The notes: generated by a model not told the origin, from the letters alone. Shown: positions 9,075-20,060, counted from the first letter of the stretch. The stretch: DNA of 64,000 nucleotides from Branchiostoma floridae (GCF_000003815.2 NC_049985.1:3046970-3110969), one strand, 5' to 3'. Program-made: numbers and translations.

Positions 9075-11981
9075 ATGGCCCAGGTACGGACGTTAAGTAT
9101 GCGGTTTCTCCTGCTGAGCGTTCTCACGGTTTGTAACGTCTGCGGGACCGAGGTGAGATACTCGGTGCTGGAAGAAGAGCCGCCGAACACTTATATCGGG
9201 AACCTGGCGCGGGACTTGGGAGTGGTGGGCGCCGCGACGCCTCGGACGTTCGCGATCCTGTCGAACTCGTCCCAGTCGCGGGTGACGGTGGACGAGGTGA
9301 CCGGGGTGCTGTCCACGGATGGGCGGATAGATCGGGACGTGCTGTGCCCGCGGGCGCAGGTCTGTGAGGTCGGGCTTGAAGTGGCCATGCTGCCCAAACA
9401 GTTCTTCCAGCTGATCCAGGTGCGGATCACAGTGGAAGACCAGAACGACAACACCCCTCGGTTCCGCAGCAGCGTGGTCACCCTGGACCTCTCGGAGGCG
9501 ACCGCGGTCAACACCCGCGTGCCGCTCGATAGCGCCACGGACCTGGACTCCGAGCGGTTCTCGGTCCAGACCTATACTTTACAGACCTCGGCCGACCACG
9601 CGCCGTTCGACATCAACATCTTCGACGGCGTGGACGGGAGTAAGAACGTGGAGCTGGTGGTGGCGCAGGCGCTAGACCGGGAGGCGCGCTCCTTCTACCG
9701 CCTCGTCCTCACCGCCTTCGACGGCGGCAACCCTCGGCGCTATGACAGCCAGGTTCTGAACGTCAACATCTTGGACACGAACGACAACAGCCCCGTGTTT
9801 GAAGAAGAGAGCTACTCCGTGAGCATAATGGAAAACAGTCCGGTCGGGACGCTCGTGCTGGACTTGAACGCTACCGATCCGGATGAAGGTACGAACGGAG
9901 AAGTTGTGTACTCTTTCAGTAACTCTATGTCGGACTCTCTCCTCTCGCTGTTCGCCTTGGACCCGATCACGGGTAGGATAACGATCAACGCCCCGTTAGA
10001 TCGTGAGTCGGCGGCGGGCAAAGTTTACCAGCTCACCGTGCAGGCTCGAGACAGGGGCGTCAATTCCGCGCCCACCTTCGCGACGGTCCTTATCAATGTC
10101 GGCGACACAAACGACAACGCGCCTCTGGTGACCTTAAACTTCGTCACCTCGTCAGAAGGACCGGTGTATCTCTCGGAAGACGTGCCTGTGGAGACTTTCC
10201 TGGCGTATCTCACTGTCTCAGACCGAGACGGCGGGAGGAACGGACGGGTGAACGTGACGCTCGACGGCGCGAATAAACACTTCAAACTTCAGTCTGTCCC
10301 GCAGGGCGACGGACAGTTTTTGATCGTCACGTCGTCCAAACTGGACAGAGAGACGTTACCGACGTACAACGTGACCGTCATAGCTAAGGACGCCGGAAAA
10401 CCGCCGAAGGTGTCCTACAAATCATTTGACATCATCCTCATGGATGTGAACGACAACTCCCCCGACTTTGGGACGGATCGGCTGGAGTTTGAGCTAGCGG
10501 AAGAAGGCGAGGCTGGAACGTACGTCGGCACAGCCACCGCCACCGACCCGGACCAGGGCGCGAACGGCGAGGTCGTCTACTCCACCTCCGACGGCGACCA
10601 GACCGTCTACGTGGACCCGGAAAACGGCAACATCATTGTCAACGAGGTTATCGACCGGGAGACGCGCGAGTTTATCCAGTTCACCATGGTGGCGCGAGAC
10701 GGGGGTGTTCCCTCCCGCATGGGGTCCGTCCTGGTCACCATCAGGATTACCGACAAGAACGACAACGCTCCCGCCTTCACGGAGAGCACCTACCCGTTCT
10801 ACATCACCGAATCCGTCGCGGTGGGGACTTCAGTAGGGACTGTGGTGTCCACAGACGCAGACATCGGCAGGAACGCCAAGCGGAGGTACAGAATCATACA
10901 GGGAAACGAGGAGGGAAAGTTCTCCATCAATCCCGAGAACGGGGTGATCTACACAGCGGACCAGTTGGATTACGAACAGGTGAGACAATACGAGTTGATT
11001 GTTGAAGTTCGTGACAGTGGAGTCCCCCAAATGAGTGACACATGTCTTGTCAGGGTCTTTGTCCAGGACGAGAACGACAACAGACCCGAAATCACCTTCC
11101 CCAACAACAGAAAGAATGTTGTGTATGTCCCCCTCACTGCCCCAGTTGGTTACCTAGCAACAAGCATCCAAGCAGTAGATTGGGATGAGGGGCCTAACGG
11201 GGAGTTGTCATATTCCATCACCAATGGCAACCGTTTGGGCATTTTCGTCATCTCCGAGCTCGGGGACATCAGGACGGTCAAACTGATCAAGCCAGATTGG
11301 GCGGGGCTGTACACCCTTACCGTCATGGTAACGGACCACGGAGCCACGCCCTCCTCTGCCACCACCCTGCTCAACATCTTTTTAAGCGACGCCGTTTATA
11401 ACGGCTCGACCATGATTGGCGGGGACCTGCTCCCTGCAAACGTGACGGACTGGAACAGGTTCAACATCGCCAACACCCGCCAGAAAGACGACGGCTTCAG
11501 CATCCCTATTATAATCGTGATTGCGCTGAGCTGCGCTCTCGTTCTCCTGGTATCCATCGTGGTCGTGGTTATCCTCAAGTGTCGGCGCAGAAACAAAGAG
11601 GAAAGGACATACAACAATGCCGAAAAACAGCCTGTACCGCAGCAGAGGAACTCTACAAATAGAGGCAGCGGTAGGAAAAGAAACACGTCTCACAGAGAAA
11701 TCGTTGTGACAGTAAACGAAGCGGCACATAAAATGGACTACAATGATATCATAAAAGAGGAACCCGACGGACAGGAGAGTTCCAGTCCGGGTTCGCTCAC
11801 GGAGACTTCCCCTCCAGACTCGGAGTCTAAACTCCTTAAGAAGGACCCTCCCAAGGTGAAGAACCTTGCCAAGAAGGAACAGCCCGTAAGAGCGGAGAGT
11901 GAGACAGACGAGTCGGGATCGGGACCGGAACGGAAGGAAAGACAGGAGGCAGGATCTTCTGAAGACGAGGTAAGACTTTAA
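9075..11981 (+). CDS. Protocadherin, seven cadherin repeats, single-exon ectodomain
   Basis: A calcium-dependent adhesion receptor of the plasma membrane, expected to act at cell-cell contacts. The ATG at 9075 is the first in frame (A at -3, G at +4) and directly precedes a signal peptide (residues 1-24). The next ATG, at 9099, would also keep the signal. Cadherin repeats run about 25-128, 129-240, 241-350, 351-463, 464-566, 567-671 and 672-770. Repeats 1-6 end in the calcium-binding DxNDN motif (D at 122, 234, 344, 457, 560, 665); repeat 7 lacks it. C91 and C97 form the CX5C loop typical of protocadherin repeat 1. At least six N-glycosylation sequons are present. A membrane helix (810-834) is followed by KCRRRNK and a polar, charged tail to residue 968. 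Seven repeats match delta-1 rather than clustered vertebrate protocadherins (six), but the delta RRVTF tail motif is absent. A splice donor after residue 965 suggests that VRL and the stop are intronic. The family is certain; the orthologue is not. Confidence 0.95.
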   Translation: MAQVRTLSMRFLLLSVLTVCNVCGTEVRYSVLEEEPPNTYIGNLARDLGVVGAATPRTFAILSNSSQSRVTVDEVTGVLSTDGRIDRDVLCPRAQVCEVGLEVAMLPKQFFQLIQVRITVEDQNDNTPRFRSSVVTLDLSEATAVNTRVPLDSATDLDSERFSVQTYTLQTSADHAPFDINIFDGVDGSKNVELVVAQALDREARSFYRLVLTAFDGGNPRRYDSQVLNVNILDTNDNSPVFEEESYSVSIMENSPVGTLVLDLNATDPDEGTNGEVVYSFSNSMSDSLLSLFALDPITGRITINAPLDRESAAGKVYQLTVQARDRGVNSAPTFATVLINVGDTNDNAPLVTLNFVTSSEGPVYLSEDVPVETFLAYLTVSDRDGGRNGRVNVTLDGANKHFKLQSVPQGDGQFLIVTSSKLDRETLPTYNVTVIAKDAGKPPKVSYKSFDIILMDVNDNSPDFGTDRLEFELAEEGEAGTYVGTATATDPDQGANGEVVYSTSDGDQTVYVDPENGNIIVNEVIDRETREFIQFTMVARDGGVPSRMGSVLVTIRITDKNDNAPAFTESTYPFYITESVAVGTSVGTVVSTDADIGRNAKRRYRIIQGNEEGKFSINPENGVIYTADQLDYEQVRQYELIVEVRDSGVPQMSDTCLVRVFVQDENDNRPEITFPNNRKNVVYVPLTAPVGYLATSIQAVDWDEGPNGELSYSITNGNRLGIFVISELGDIRTVKLIKPDWAGLYTLTVMVTDHGATPSSATTLLNIFLSDAVYNGSTMIGGDLLPANVTDWNRFNIANTRQKDDGFSIPIIIVIALSCALVLLVSIVVVVILKCRRRNKEERTYNNAEKQPVPQQRNSTNRGSGRKRNTSHREIVVTVNEAAHKMDYNDIIKEEPDGQESSSPGSLTETSPPDSESKLLKKDPPKVKNLAKKEQPVRAESETDESGSGPERKERQEAGSSEDEVRL
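11970..11975 (+). other. Strong splice donor near the end of the protocadherin frame
   Basis: The sequence GAG|GTAAGA matches eight of nine positions of the consensus donor MAG|GTRAGT. It would end the exon at 11969 in phase 0, after residue 965. Without splicing the frame runs only three more codons to TAA. No AATAAA or ATTAAA was found on the + strand in the next 2 kb, which also argues against a terminal exon ending here. Use of the site is inferred. Confidence 0.7.
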
Positions 11982-12639
11982 GTTTGTAACTTTCCTTAGA
12001 TACAGAATTATGCATTCCAAGACGTAGCAGATTGTATGACATACATGTATATACGAGGAGCTCCAGTTTAAGGAAGATCTTGTGCTTTGAAGTTTGAGGA
12101 ATGGCTTTTCTTCTTCTTGTAGCTTACTGTGAGCTTCCAGTTGCACTAACAAATGGAGGAAGTATGGTACCTTGCTATCTCAGAGTCGGTGCATTGAGAT
12201 GGATTGAATTATTTGAATACTTAGGACCATTCTGCATAGAAATAGACACTCACAGAATTGTACACTTAACCAAGGGTATAACTGGGGGACAGATTCTTAA
12301 GATTATCATTCTTCAGAACGAGAAATATTTCGGTAGGCTTAAGTTGTAGCTTCTGCAAGTTGAGAACTCAGAGGGAAGGAAGACTTAATTCTTTGAGAGA
12401 CTATTTCTATCTGTAGTCTATTGTAGACTTCAGTAGACTTCTGTTGTGAGAGGCATTATAGGAAACTTGGCCCTTCTCCACTTCAAAGTCAACCACACTG
12501 CCGCATTGAGAAGGATGAAATGCAAAGGAGCATTCCGCATAAAATTCCACTTCTGATGCTCTGACAGATGCTGACAGTTACCGCTAGGAACTTTTGTCCG
12601 GCCCGTCCGTTTTGACGTCCACATGAAGTTAAGCTAATG

Positions 12640-12960
12640 GTGCGTGCCAGCTTCCCTAACCCCGGCCCTCGGCATGGCGAGGTTATTGACTGCTTTGCGA
12701 ACTGCGGTTGACAGTTGTCTGCTGACTGAAGGTGTAACGTCATGCCTTATGAGCTGCGTGAATGTGCGGAAGCCTCCGCCGAGCGATTTCTCGCGCTCGC
12801 ACGCGGTGGGGAAGAGATGCGAAGCGACTGCCGTGCTGACAGGCTTTATTGCGGGTGTTCTATCATCAGAAGTTGGGCGCCGCATAAGGTGTCACATGTG
12901 GCGTACCGGGAACACTTACGAGAATTCTCATTGCGATCCTGCTGATACCAACAGGGCCTA
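12640..12960. other. GC-richer island in the putative intron
   Basis: About 320 bp with more G+C and CpG than its surroundings, lying 670 bp beyond the protocadherin donor. It has frames open on both strands (12644-12961 forward, 12634-12885 reverse), but neither resembles a known domain and no clear pyrimidine-AG acceptor frames an exon in phase 0. It could be an enhancer, a second promoter or the remains of a gene. Confidence 0.3.
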
Positions 12961-13021
12961 GGAAAGACATGTTGTGTTTCGAGCAGTGCTGTCTTCAACT
13001 TCAAATATTTTTCCTTCCCCC

Positions 13022-13125
13022 TTATTTATTTATTTATTTATTGGTTTGGCTGCACCGAACACACAGCCAGGGCTGCCCAACTAGCCTATGGCTATTACAA
13101 AGGGCTAGCCCTGCTGACAAACACA
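13022..13125 (-). mobile_element. 3' end of a retroposon with (AATA)n-type tail
   Basis: Read on the minus strand, a conserved block (GGGCTAGCCCTTTGTAATAG, then CTAGTTGGGCAGCCCTG) leads to a tail of AATAAATA repeats. The same block and a degenerate tail recur at 39060-39140. A simple A-rich repeating tail at one end is typical of LINE or SINE 3' ends. The body is missing. Confidence 0.65.
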
Positions 13126-14347
13126 TAAACAATACAAATTTTAAAAAAAGAACATTTGTATGTACATGGTGTAGGATAACTTACATATCATCTAAAATGG
13201 AGTATATAACATCATATCATCGACAACAATCCTTCCCCCTTATTGTTTTGGAGCCCATGTTGTTGATTTTCCTGGTAAAATATGTCGTTTTAAGCTCATG
13301 AAAGTACGTTTTCAACAGTTTCATGTCATTTTGGGAAGGACCGGGTAAACTTATTTTCCGTCTCGACAAGCAAATTTGCATCCTGGGGCAGAAGGCAGGT
13401 CCCTAACAAAAAAACTGTTCACTTTAAATTAGCCTTTTTGGGGAAGTTGACTGCTGGCCAGGGCTGTGATCCATTCCAGTTTTATTAGTTAAAGCAGTAT
13501 TTGTTGGGTCACTTCGGTGGCCGTCATCTCAATAGAAAGAGAAAAAAAAACTCCTACCTGACAACCATAATTTTTCCAGGACTGTGATAAGCAACACAAA
13601 ATAATTTTCCTGGGCTGCCTTGTAATACTGCTGTTACTGACAGCTATTTTGTCACACAGTGTGAGTCAGCATAATTATACAAGCCCATCAATATGTCTGT
13701 GTTATGCCGACATGTTGTTAATAGAATATCTTAATGGCTAAACAACTCTAATTATTCTGCGTTCCACAGGCTTCTGTCAGCTTTTCTTTTAACTAGATTG
13801 TTATGACAAATTTTAACCCTGCTGACATGTATTTGATAGTCTATAACAAGTCTAATTTTTGTGTATACTCCAGGCTATTTTTCCCATTTGCTATGGCTTT
13901 GTTTGCTTTTCTTTCCATTACAGTGAAGTGTTGTGACAAAGTTTAACCCCTAGTCTTTTCCAAACAAATCAAAGCTGCAAAGAAGCTAAGACAATACCGC
14001 GCTACTTTTTTCGTGTGAAGAGAGCAAATTCCAATCTGCTTTTCTCAGTATGCCTCAAGCTATGTGCCAGTTGCCACCCACATTACATTATTGTGATGTT
14101 TGTATCCCTTTTGGTGGTTGTTATGAGCAAAATATCCTTTAATCCTCACTAAATTAAAGAGGGAAACGACTACATTACCTTACTGCCTTTTCTATGCAAA
14201 AACTAATCTGATATAAGCAGGGCGACACTGCAGGCAAGTCTGACACACTTAGCAAAACCACCTTCTGTAATAACCTGAGAATTTAAGCTTCAAATAACTT
14301 CGTTTCCTGTGATGTGGGCAGTAATAATGTTGACTTTTGAAGCATTC

Positions 14348-14460
14348 AGGGCTGGAAATGCCACCTGCATAATTAGTGCAGGTATAATTGGAGCTGTGCA
14401 GGTGTTTCCGATGTCCACCTGCACTGGTTCATTCATTGGCCTGTTCCCAAACTTGCCTGG
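14348..14460. repeat. GCAGGTA dispersed repeat, copy 1
   Basis: Begins CAGGGCTGGAAATGCCACCT and carries TGCAGGTATAATTGGAGCTG, then CCACCTGCACTGGTTCAT. Close relatives lie at 54904-55110 and 57955-58042, and partial ones near 14594, 17558 and 43940. The CAGGGCT(T/C)GAAAT end resembles hAT-type termini, but no matching second end is clear here. Confidence 0.6.
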
Positions 14461-15195
14461 CACATCTTACGCACAGTTGCATTCTAATAAATCCTCATGT
14501 ACAGAAGACAATCAAGAAGATGCCAGGAAGACTTTAAACATTGCTTTTGAATTTGATGGACTCAAAAATAAATTCTAAAGGAAGAAAAGAGTTGTGCAGG
14601 TATAATTTGTGTTGGGCAGGCAATTTCAAATGCAGATGAAAGCATTTCCAGCTCTGGCATTGCATACATGTAGCTCTTTTACAACCTTGCCCCCACCCCT
14701 TTGGCTATACTTGCCCTTTCCTATCTGTGATGTACCACATACGGTTAAGTACTCACGCTGCAAGCGAAATGGCCAGGTTCAAAGTCAGGTTTGCTGAATG
14801 GACGTATGAAAGCTTCTGTAGATAAGATAGAAAGGTAGCGAGTGGGGCTGAGCCCTGGCAAAATGCCTCTTTTGAAGAGAGGGGTCACAACGTTCTGATG
14901 TATGTTGGTAAAATAGCCCCTGGAGTTGATGGAAATCATAAAGTAGAGCTGTAGGACTTCAGATCAATCTGAATTGTGATTTGTGGTGAAAGAGTTTTCC
15001 CTCAGTTCAATCAGAATTGTGGTGAAAGAGTTTTTCTCGCTTTTGTTGAATGTTGGTTTAGGACATGTTTGACTTCATGTAATACTTTCCATTAAGGCAT
15101 TATCTGTATTGGTATCTGTATTCAGTATCTGTTAAGCAGTACAGACTGTATATACAAAAGTGCCCAGGGGTGTAATACATTTCTGCATTCAACAT

Positions 15196-15390
15196 TGCCT
15201 GAGAAGAAGACCAGTCAGGCTGTCAGGGGACCGATAAAAAATTGGGTCTATGTAGACAGGTGGTCATTGTAGACGGGGCCTTGTGTCTTTGGGAAAAATT
15301 GTTATGAAAAGGTGGTCACAATGGCCAGATGGTCCTTGTGTCAAGGTGGTCACTTGCATGAGGTGTTCACTTGCACAGGTGTGACTGTAC
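15196..15390 (+). repeat. Dispersed repeat P, copy 1
   Basis: Family P, in the orientation used here, starts with a block like AAGAAGACCGCTTAGGGGACC, passes TAGACAGGTGGTCA and ends ATGGCCAGGTGGTCCTTATG ... ACAGGTTTGACTGT. This copy spans the whole consensus with divergence. It is non-coding, lacks clear terminal inverted repeats and occurs nine or more times in the window. Its transposon class is unknown. Confidence 0.75.
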
Positions 15391-15447
15391 ATACATTAAC
15401 CTCACAAGAATGTTACAGGAGTAGCTACGTCAAATAGCTTATCACAC

Positions 15448-15595
15448 CTTACCTCAAAAAACGTTGTTATAGAGACCTTCTCAAGATTGTCTTCAACACC
15501 TACATATCTGAATTGTATTACATTTAGGATATTTAACATTCAGTGTTCAAGACAATCTTGGGAAGACCTCTTTACTAACATTTTTTGAGATGGCG
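15448..15595. repeat. Imperfect inverted repeat with 50-bp arms
   Basis: The left arm 15448-15499 (CTCAAAAAACG..., CAAGATTGTCTTCAACAC) pairs with the right arm 15543-15595 (GTGTTCAAGACAATCTTG..., ...TTTTTTGAGATGG). The loop is about 43 bases. The arms are roughly 85% complementary by eye. It could be a decayed miniature transposon or a transcribed hairpin. Confidence 0.7.
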
Positions 15596-15990
15596 TATTA
15601 TGGCACCTGGCGGAATTATGATAGTCGATGTTAACCCTGCAGTAATGAACAAGCCCCTGCACTTGATGACAATCTAACACACCTTTAGGAAAGAATGAAT
15701 TTGTAAACATCCTGTATAGATAACGCAGGGTGCTGTTGATGAGAGTGTTGACTGCTTCCTTTGTAATATGACTGACCCCAAAACACATATCAACACGCTC
15801 TCACATATGTACCTGTCAATGATCAAATGCAATTACACATCCTCGGATTATGATTAGGACCATCCCTTGTGATTCCACTTCTAGTACCCTGATTGCTGTA
15901 CTTGTGTAACCGATCTGTCAACCCGTGACAGAAATGCAACAAAGGCAGACAGAGGGCCGTCCTTGCTGTTAATTTTACCTGTCTATTATA

Positions 15991-16344
15991 CAGGGCTTGA
16001 AATTTATTTTTGGATTAGGTACACTGGTTCACCCAACCTAAAAAATTGGTGCACAAAAAAATTTTCCGGAGCATCACAAACGGTTTGAGAGCATCGAAAA
16101 TTTTGATGAACCCAAATTCCAACTTCAAAAACAAGTACTATGACAGACATTCTATTATCTTTCCAACATTTTAATGTCAAGTATATGCTGTATACTAGTA
16201 TACAAAATGTATTTTGATGTCTTTGCATTCATAAACCTAATAAAGTTATTTGGGCACAACCGTTGCACCCACAGAAAAAATCAGGTGCACAGAATCAATT
16301 TTGGGTGCACCAGGGTGCACAAACACCTAGCATTTTGAGACCTG
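15991..16344. mobile_element. Possible hAT-like miniature element
   Basis: The left end CAGGGCTTGAAAT and right end ATTTTGAGACCTG are inverted repeats matching at 10 of 13 positions. The flanks both contain ACCTGTCTAT, but no exact 8-bp duplication abuts the ends, so the boundaries are uncertain. The interior is AT-rich, with several GTGCAC(C) blocks near the right end, and is non-coding. Confidence 0.35.
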
Positions 16345-16548
16345 TCTATATCAAGGCTGTGACAGGAAGATCCCGCCAATGTCAATCAGGTTAGCCTGGC
16401 TTAGTGGTATTCTGCAGGGCGTCAGCTTGTAGCGATTATTTAATGTGGCACAAGCCATCATAATCAACTTCCTGCGATGTGAGGATTTCTCCATTTAGGC
16501 CACACCAATTTAATCTATCTGTTCTCGGATTGTGAGTAACAGTTACAG

Positions 16549-16790
16549 TATCAACTGCCTAAGAAGACCACTTAGGGGACCAATGTCTATGATATCTGGT
16601 CTTTGTGGACAGGTGGCCGCTATAGAAATGATTCTTAATGCTTGTGTGAATTGGGAAAAGTTAAGTAGGATAACACCAGAAAGTATTCACACATGGCCAG
16701 GTGGTCCTTATGTAGAGGTGGTCACTTGTACAGGTTTGACTGGACATCCTGTATATCAATGGCCAGGTGGTCTGTTTGTAGAGGTGTATA
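16549..16790 (+). repeat. Dispersed repeat P, copy 2
   Basis: A near full-length copy: AAGAAGACCACTTAGGGGAC at the left, TGTGGACAGGTGGCCGC in the middle, ATGGCCAGGTGGTCCTTATG and ACAGGTTTGACTGG at the right, ending about 16744. A second partial right end (ATGGCCAGGTGGTCTGTTTG) follows in tandem at about 16761-16785. Confidence 0.8.
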
Positions 16791-18639
16791 TGTTTGAGAT
16801 TGTGTTTTCTTGTGTGTCTGTGAATATTCAGTCAACCCTGTTCAAGTGAACCGTAGAGATGAATTGATTTAGCCTTACATGTGATGGCACCAGGTGTTGA
16901 CAGTTCACTTTGCACTTTATAAAAGTGGAAAGTTGTTAAGGGGTGGCTTAACCTTCAACGCTCTTAAGGTAGCAAATGTGTGTTGGAAAGCTAATTGACT
17001 TCTAGTGGATGGGAGGTGACTCCATTTCGAAAGAACTGGTGGAAAGTGCAGCAAAATCTCAGTTTTTACAATGCAAATTTGAGCTATTTCTGAAACCCTG
17101 TCTCACACAAAGGTTTGTCACAATTCTTGTTTGCAAAACCTACATTAGACGAATTCTTGTGATTCCAAAGTCGTTTTCCATGTTCTCGCTGACGTCACTT
17201 ATGCATCACCTCATCAGGTATCCTCCACGAACAGACGTATTGTTCAAATTATTTCTTGCATCTGAATTTATCACGCTGCCAGAGCTAATGCTGGTAATAA
17301 CACTATTGCCAGACAGCACGGCAGACAAGTACATCACTCACGGAGCTGTAGCTTTGCCAGGGGGCTGAGAGGTTGCAATTTTCGTAAGAGCCTCGCCTTA
17401 CGCTGACTCCTAAGTGATATTTCTGCCCTTGGGCACCCTTGGCCAGAGTGACCAGCGCTTTGGCCCCCTTTCAACTTGACAGCAATTGCTGAGCGTAGTG
17501 AGTGACCAAAGTTGCATTTGTCTGACCCATGATCTTACTTCTAATTGAAACAGGATGTACAATGTGCAGGTATAGTCTAAATGAGAACAAAACCCACAAA
17601 ACGGGAAAAAATTAATCTTTGAGTGATCATTACTTTGGCCCCCTCTCTGCTTGGAGCAATCTCTGAGTGACTGTTGAAAACCAAACTTGAATAATGATAT
17701 AACTTAAAAGACAACAAACAACACACACAAAACATGAAAAAATTATCCTTGTCTGTGAAATTCCTTGAGCGATCTGCGAAATATTTGGCACTATTTTTTA
17801 AAAATCCGATAATCACTAAACTAAATTCAGGTGGTGTAATACATAACTGTAAGTGTAAGAAATCATAGCCATGGAAAATCTTGCCTGGGGAAGTTCAAAT
17901 TCATGTGTGCAGATCACGTATAAGCTCAATCCTATTTCAGTTCGACTATACGTCAGTCTGTGGTTTGACGTATTCGGGAAAAGAGTCCATTCAACATAGA
18001 CTTTATGAAAAACTACATTGTATACAGCCCCTCTAGCAATATGCTATCAATCAACCTGTATCTGATGGCGGCTTTCTTGTGTGGGCACAGTCTGTTTTAT
18101 CACAACAGGTCTGTTTGTAAACTTATTATAGACCAAATCACAACAATGCTGGCTGACCACCAGTGTTGTGGGCATGTGGCTGCAGCTGGTTATATTACGT
18201 CAAAGCTCAAGTGGCTTGTCACAGCTAAACTCCAGTAGTAAAAGCTAAATGAATTCGTCTTTTCCTAGAACTTATAATTGTAGAGTTGAATTCATTGCCA
18301 CAGTAGGGGCACCCTCAATCCATCACTTTATACAGTGCTTATGGGTGATATACAACTTTATTGCACAACAATTGTACATGGTACAATGTATGGAAGGACT
18401 ATTACGCAAATATGTAAAGGTTGGGTGTGGCAAGTCGTTCAGTGTAATATAACCAGCTGCTACCACATAGTGTGCCTGCAAAGCTCCTGGCATTTTACGC
18501 TCAATAAGGGTACTAGTTAAATGTTAACTGGCTATAGAGATACAGATGGAAGGATAGTTATTTGCATATTGGCTATACAGATTAACAGATACAATTGTTT
18601 CACTTGGTTTTGCCGGAGTTTTATCGAGTGGACCACCCC

Positions 18640-19000
18640 AGTCTGTAAGGATCGTGATGAGCCTCCCCTCCCCGCCCATCTTACGGCCTTCAAGTGCACT
18701 CTCCGGCTTAACCCCCGACCCACTGTCTAACTTGATGTGGCTTCGCCGTCGTCCAAAATCTCCACCATTTTGCACCGTAGATCAAAGGGTGATACCAAAG
18801 TCGGGCGGCAGATGCGAGCCGTTTTGATCCGCATTATTGCCGCATTATGTTGGGGGGAATTGATTTCGGATCAATGTCGCTCGCGATCTCGGCCTCCCCC
18901 GGGATGTTGCCATGGCGATCTCATCCCGGGGAAAAAAGATTTGGGAGCACGGAATTCGCGACGTTAAACATTCTCTTTGAAGTGCGCGGGACGGAGAATC
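18640..19000. other. GC-rich, apparently non-repetitive island with a short palindrome
   Basis: This stretch is clearly richer in GC than the DNA around it and shares no repeat family I could find elsewhere in the window. It includes CCCCGGGATG at about 18897 and its perfect reverse complement CATCCCGGGG at about 18922, separated by 15 bases that hold GTTGCCATGG, an RFX-type half site. A regulatory element is a possibility only. Confidence 0.3.
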
Positions 19001-19819
19001 CTGGGGGATGTATCAGGGGGAATCGGGAGATGGGTCGTCAGGGAAGTGTTAGCAGCTTTCCTCCCTGTGTGAAGTAAGGTGGGGAATCAATCCCCCATTA
19101 GTTAGAGGCTGGGAAGGGCCACACCAATTAAAGTTCCTGGTTCTGAGACATTCTAAAATCTAAAGCATCATGCCTGTAGGCAAGGACTGGGGCTGAGGAT
19201 GGGGGTTGTGGGGGACACCAGCCCATACAGTCAGAAACAATCGTCAAAGAATCCTTTCTAGACAGCCTCCGTTTTTAACACTGAAACTTTCTAAAAACTG
19301 CAGGAAATGCCATTTTACAGGGTTGAATTTTCACAATGTTCAATTTTTGTTTGCATTACACAATCTCTGAGCAGTGGCATGATTCCTAGAATTGTGATAC
19401 AGTCTAGCTAGAAAGCTAAGGGGCTATGACTGACTTTGTTACATTCTCTCTATGAAACTATGTCATAACCAACTTTCCGCTCAGACTCAATTTTCATTCA
19501 TGTTAATCTTCCAGTTTTTAACCTGTCAACCAACAATTCCAATTAGTGTGGCCTAATACTGTAAAAGCTTCATTATCCTGTAGAGATAGGCACGGAAAAA
19601 ATCCACGGGGCTTGATGCATCCGCGGGCATTACTTTGTCGTTACGGATTCCCAATCCCCCAAAGAACTGCACCCCGACGCTGATTTGGAAATAAGCGGAC
19701 TAAGCGAACTGTTAATGCAGAGGTGTGTCATCAGAAATTAGATGTAACGCAGAGGCTTATCTTGAAATATTGATTAGATGTGGCATGACCTACATGTAAA
19801 AATCCCTTCTGTGTTTTCC

Positions 19820-20060
19820 ACCTCAGCAATTTTTGGCTCAATCTAACCCGATTGTCCAAAATACTTTCAGTTTGAGTGCAAAAGTTTGCCAGAGTGAAAG
19901 TGTCGGATAAAAGTGTTTTCCATCTTTCAGCAATTCTTGGCTCCATCTAATCTGTTTTTCCAAAATACTTTGACTTTTAGTACAAAAGTTCGCCCAAATG
20001 AAAGTCGTTTACGCTTTGACTTTTAGTACAAAAGTCTGCCCAAGTGAAAGTCGTTTCAAG
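19820..20060. repeat. Short degenerate tandem repeat
   Basis: Blocks CCAAAATACTTT followed by AGTxCAAAAGTTxGCCxxAxTGAAAGT occur at about 19856 and 19960, and a partial third (CTTTTAGTACAAAAGTCTGC) follows near 20017. Two to three copies, with a period near 100 bp and then 60 bp. Confidence 0.7.

Noticed and set aside
9075-11981. Assignment to a vertebrate clustered protocadherin (alpha, beta or gamma)
   Set aside because: There are seven cadherin repeats rather than six and the tail is not recognisable, so no gene symbol is given.
11382-12152. 256-codon minus-strand frame opposite the 3' part of the protocadherin exon
   Set aside because: It is a shadow of the high-GC coding strand; the peptide has no domain and runs through the splice donor region.
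12644-12961. 105-codon forward frame as a possible constant exon
   Set aside because: No clear acceptor with the right phase in front of it, and the peptide does not look like a protocadherin tail; a second frame overlaps in another phase.
15991-16344. Confident hAT call
   Set aside because: The ends match imperfectly and no exact 8-bp duplication abuts them, so it is kept only as a weak feature.
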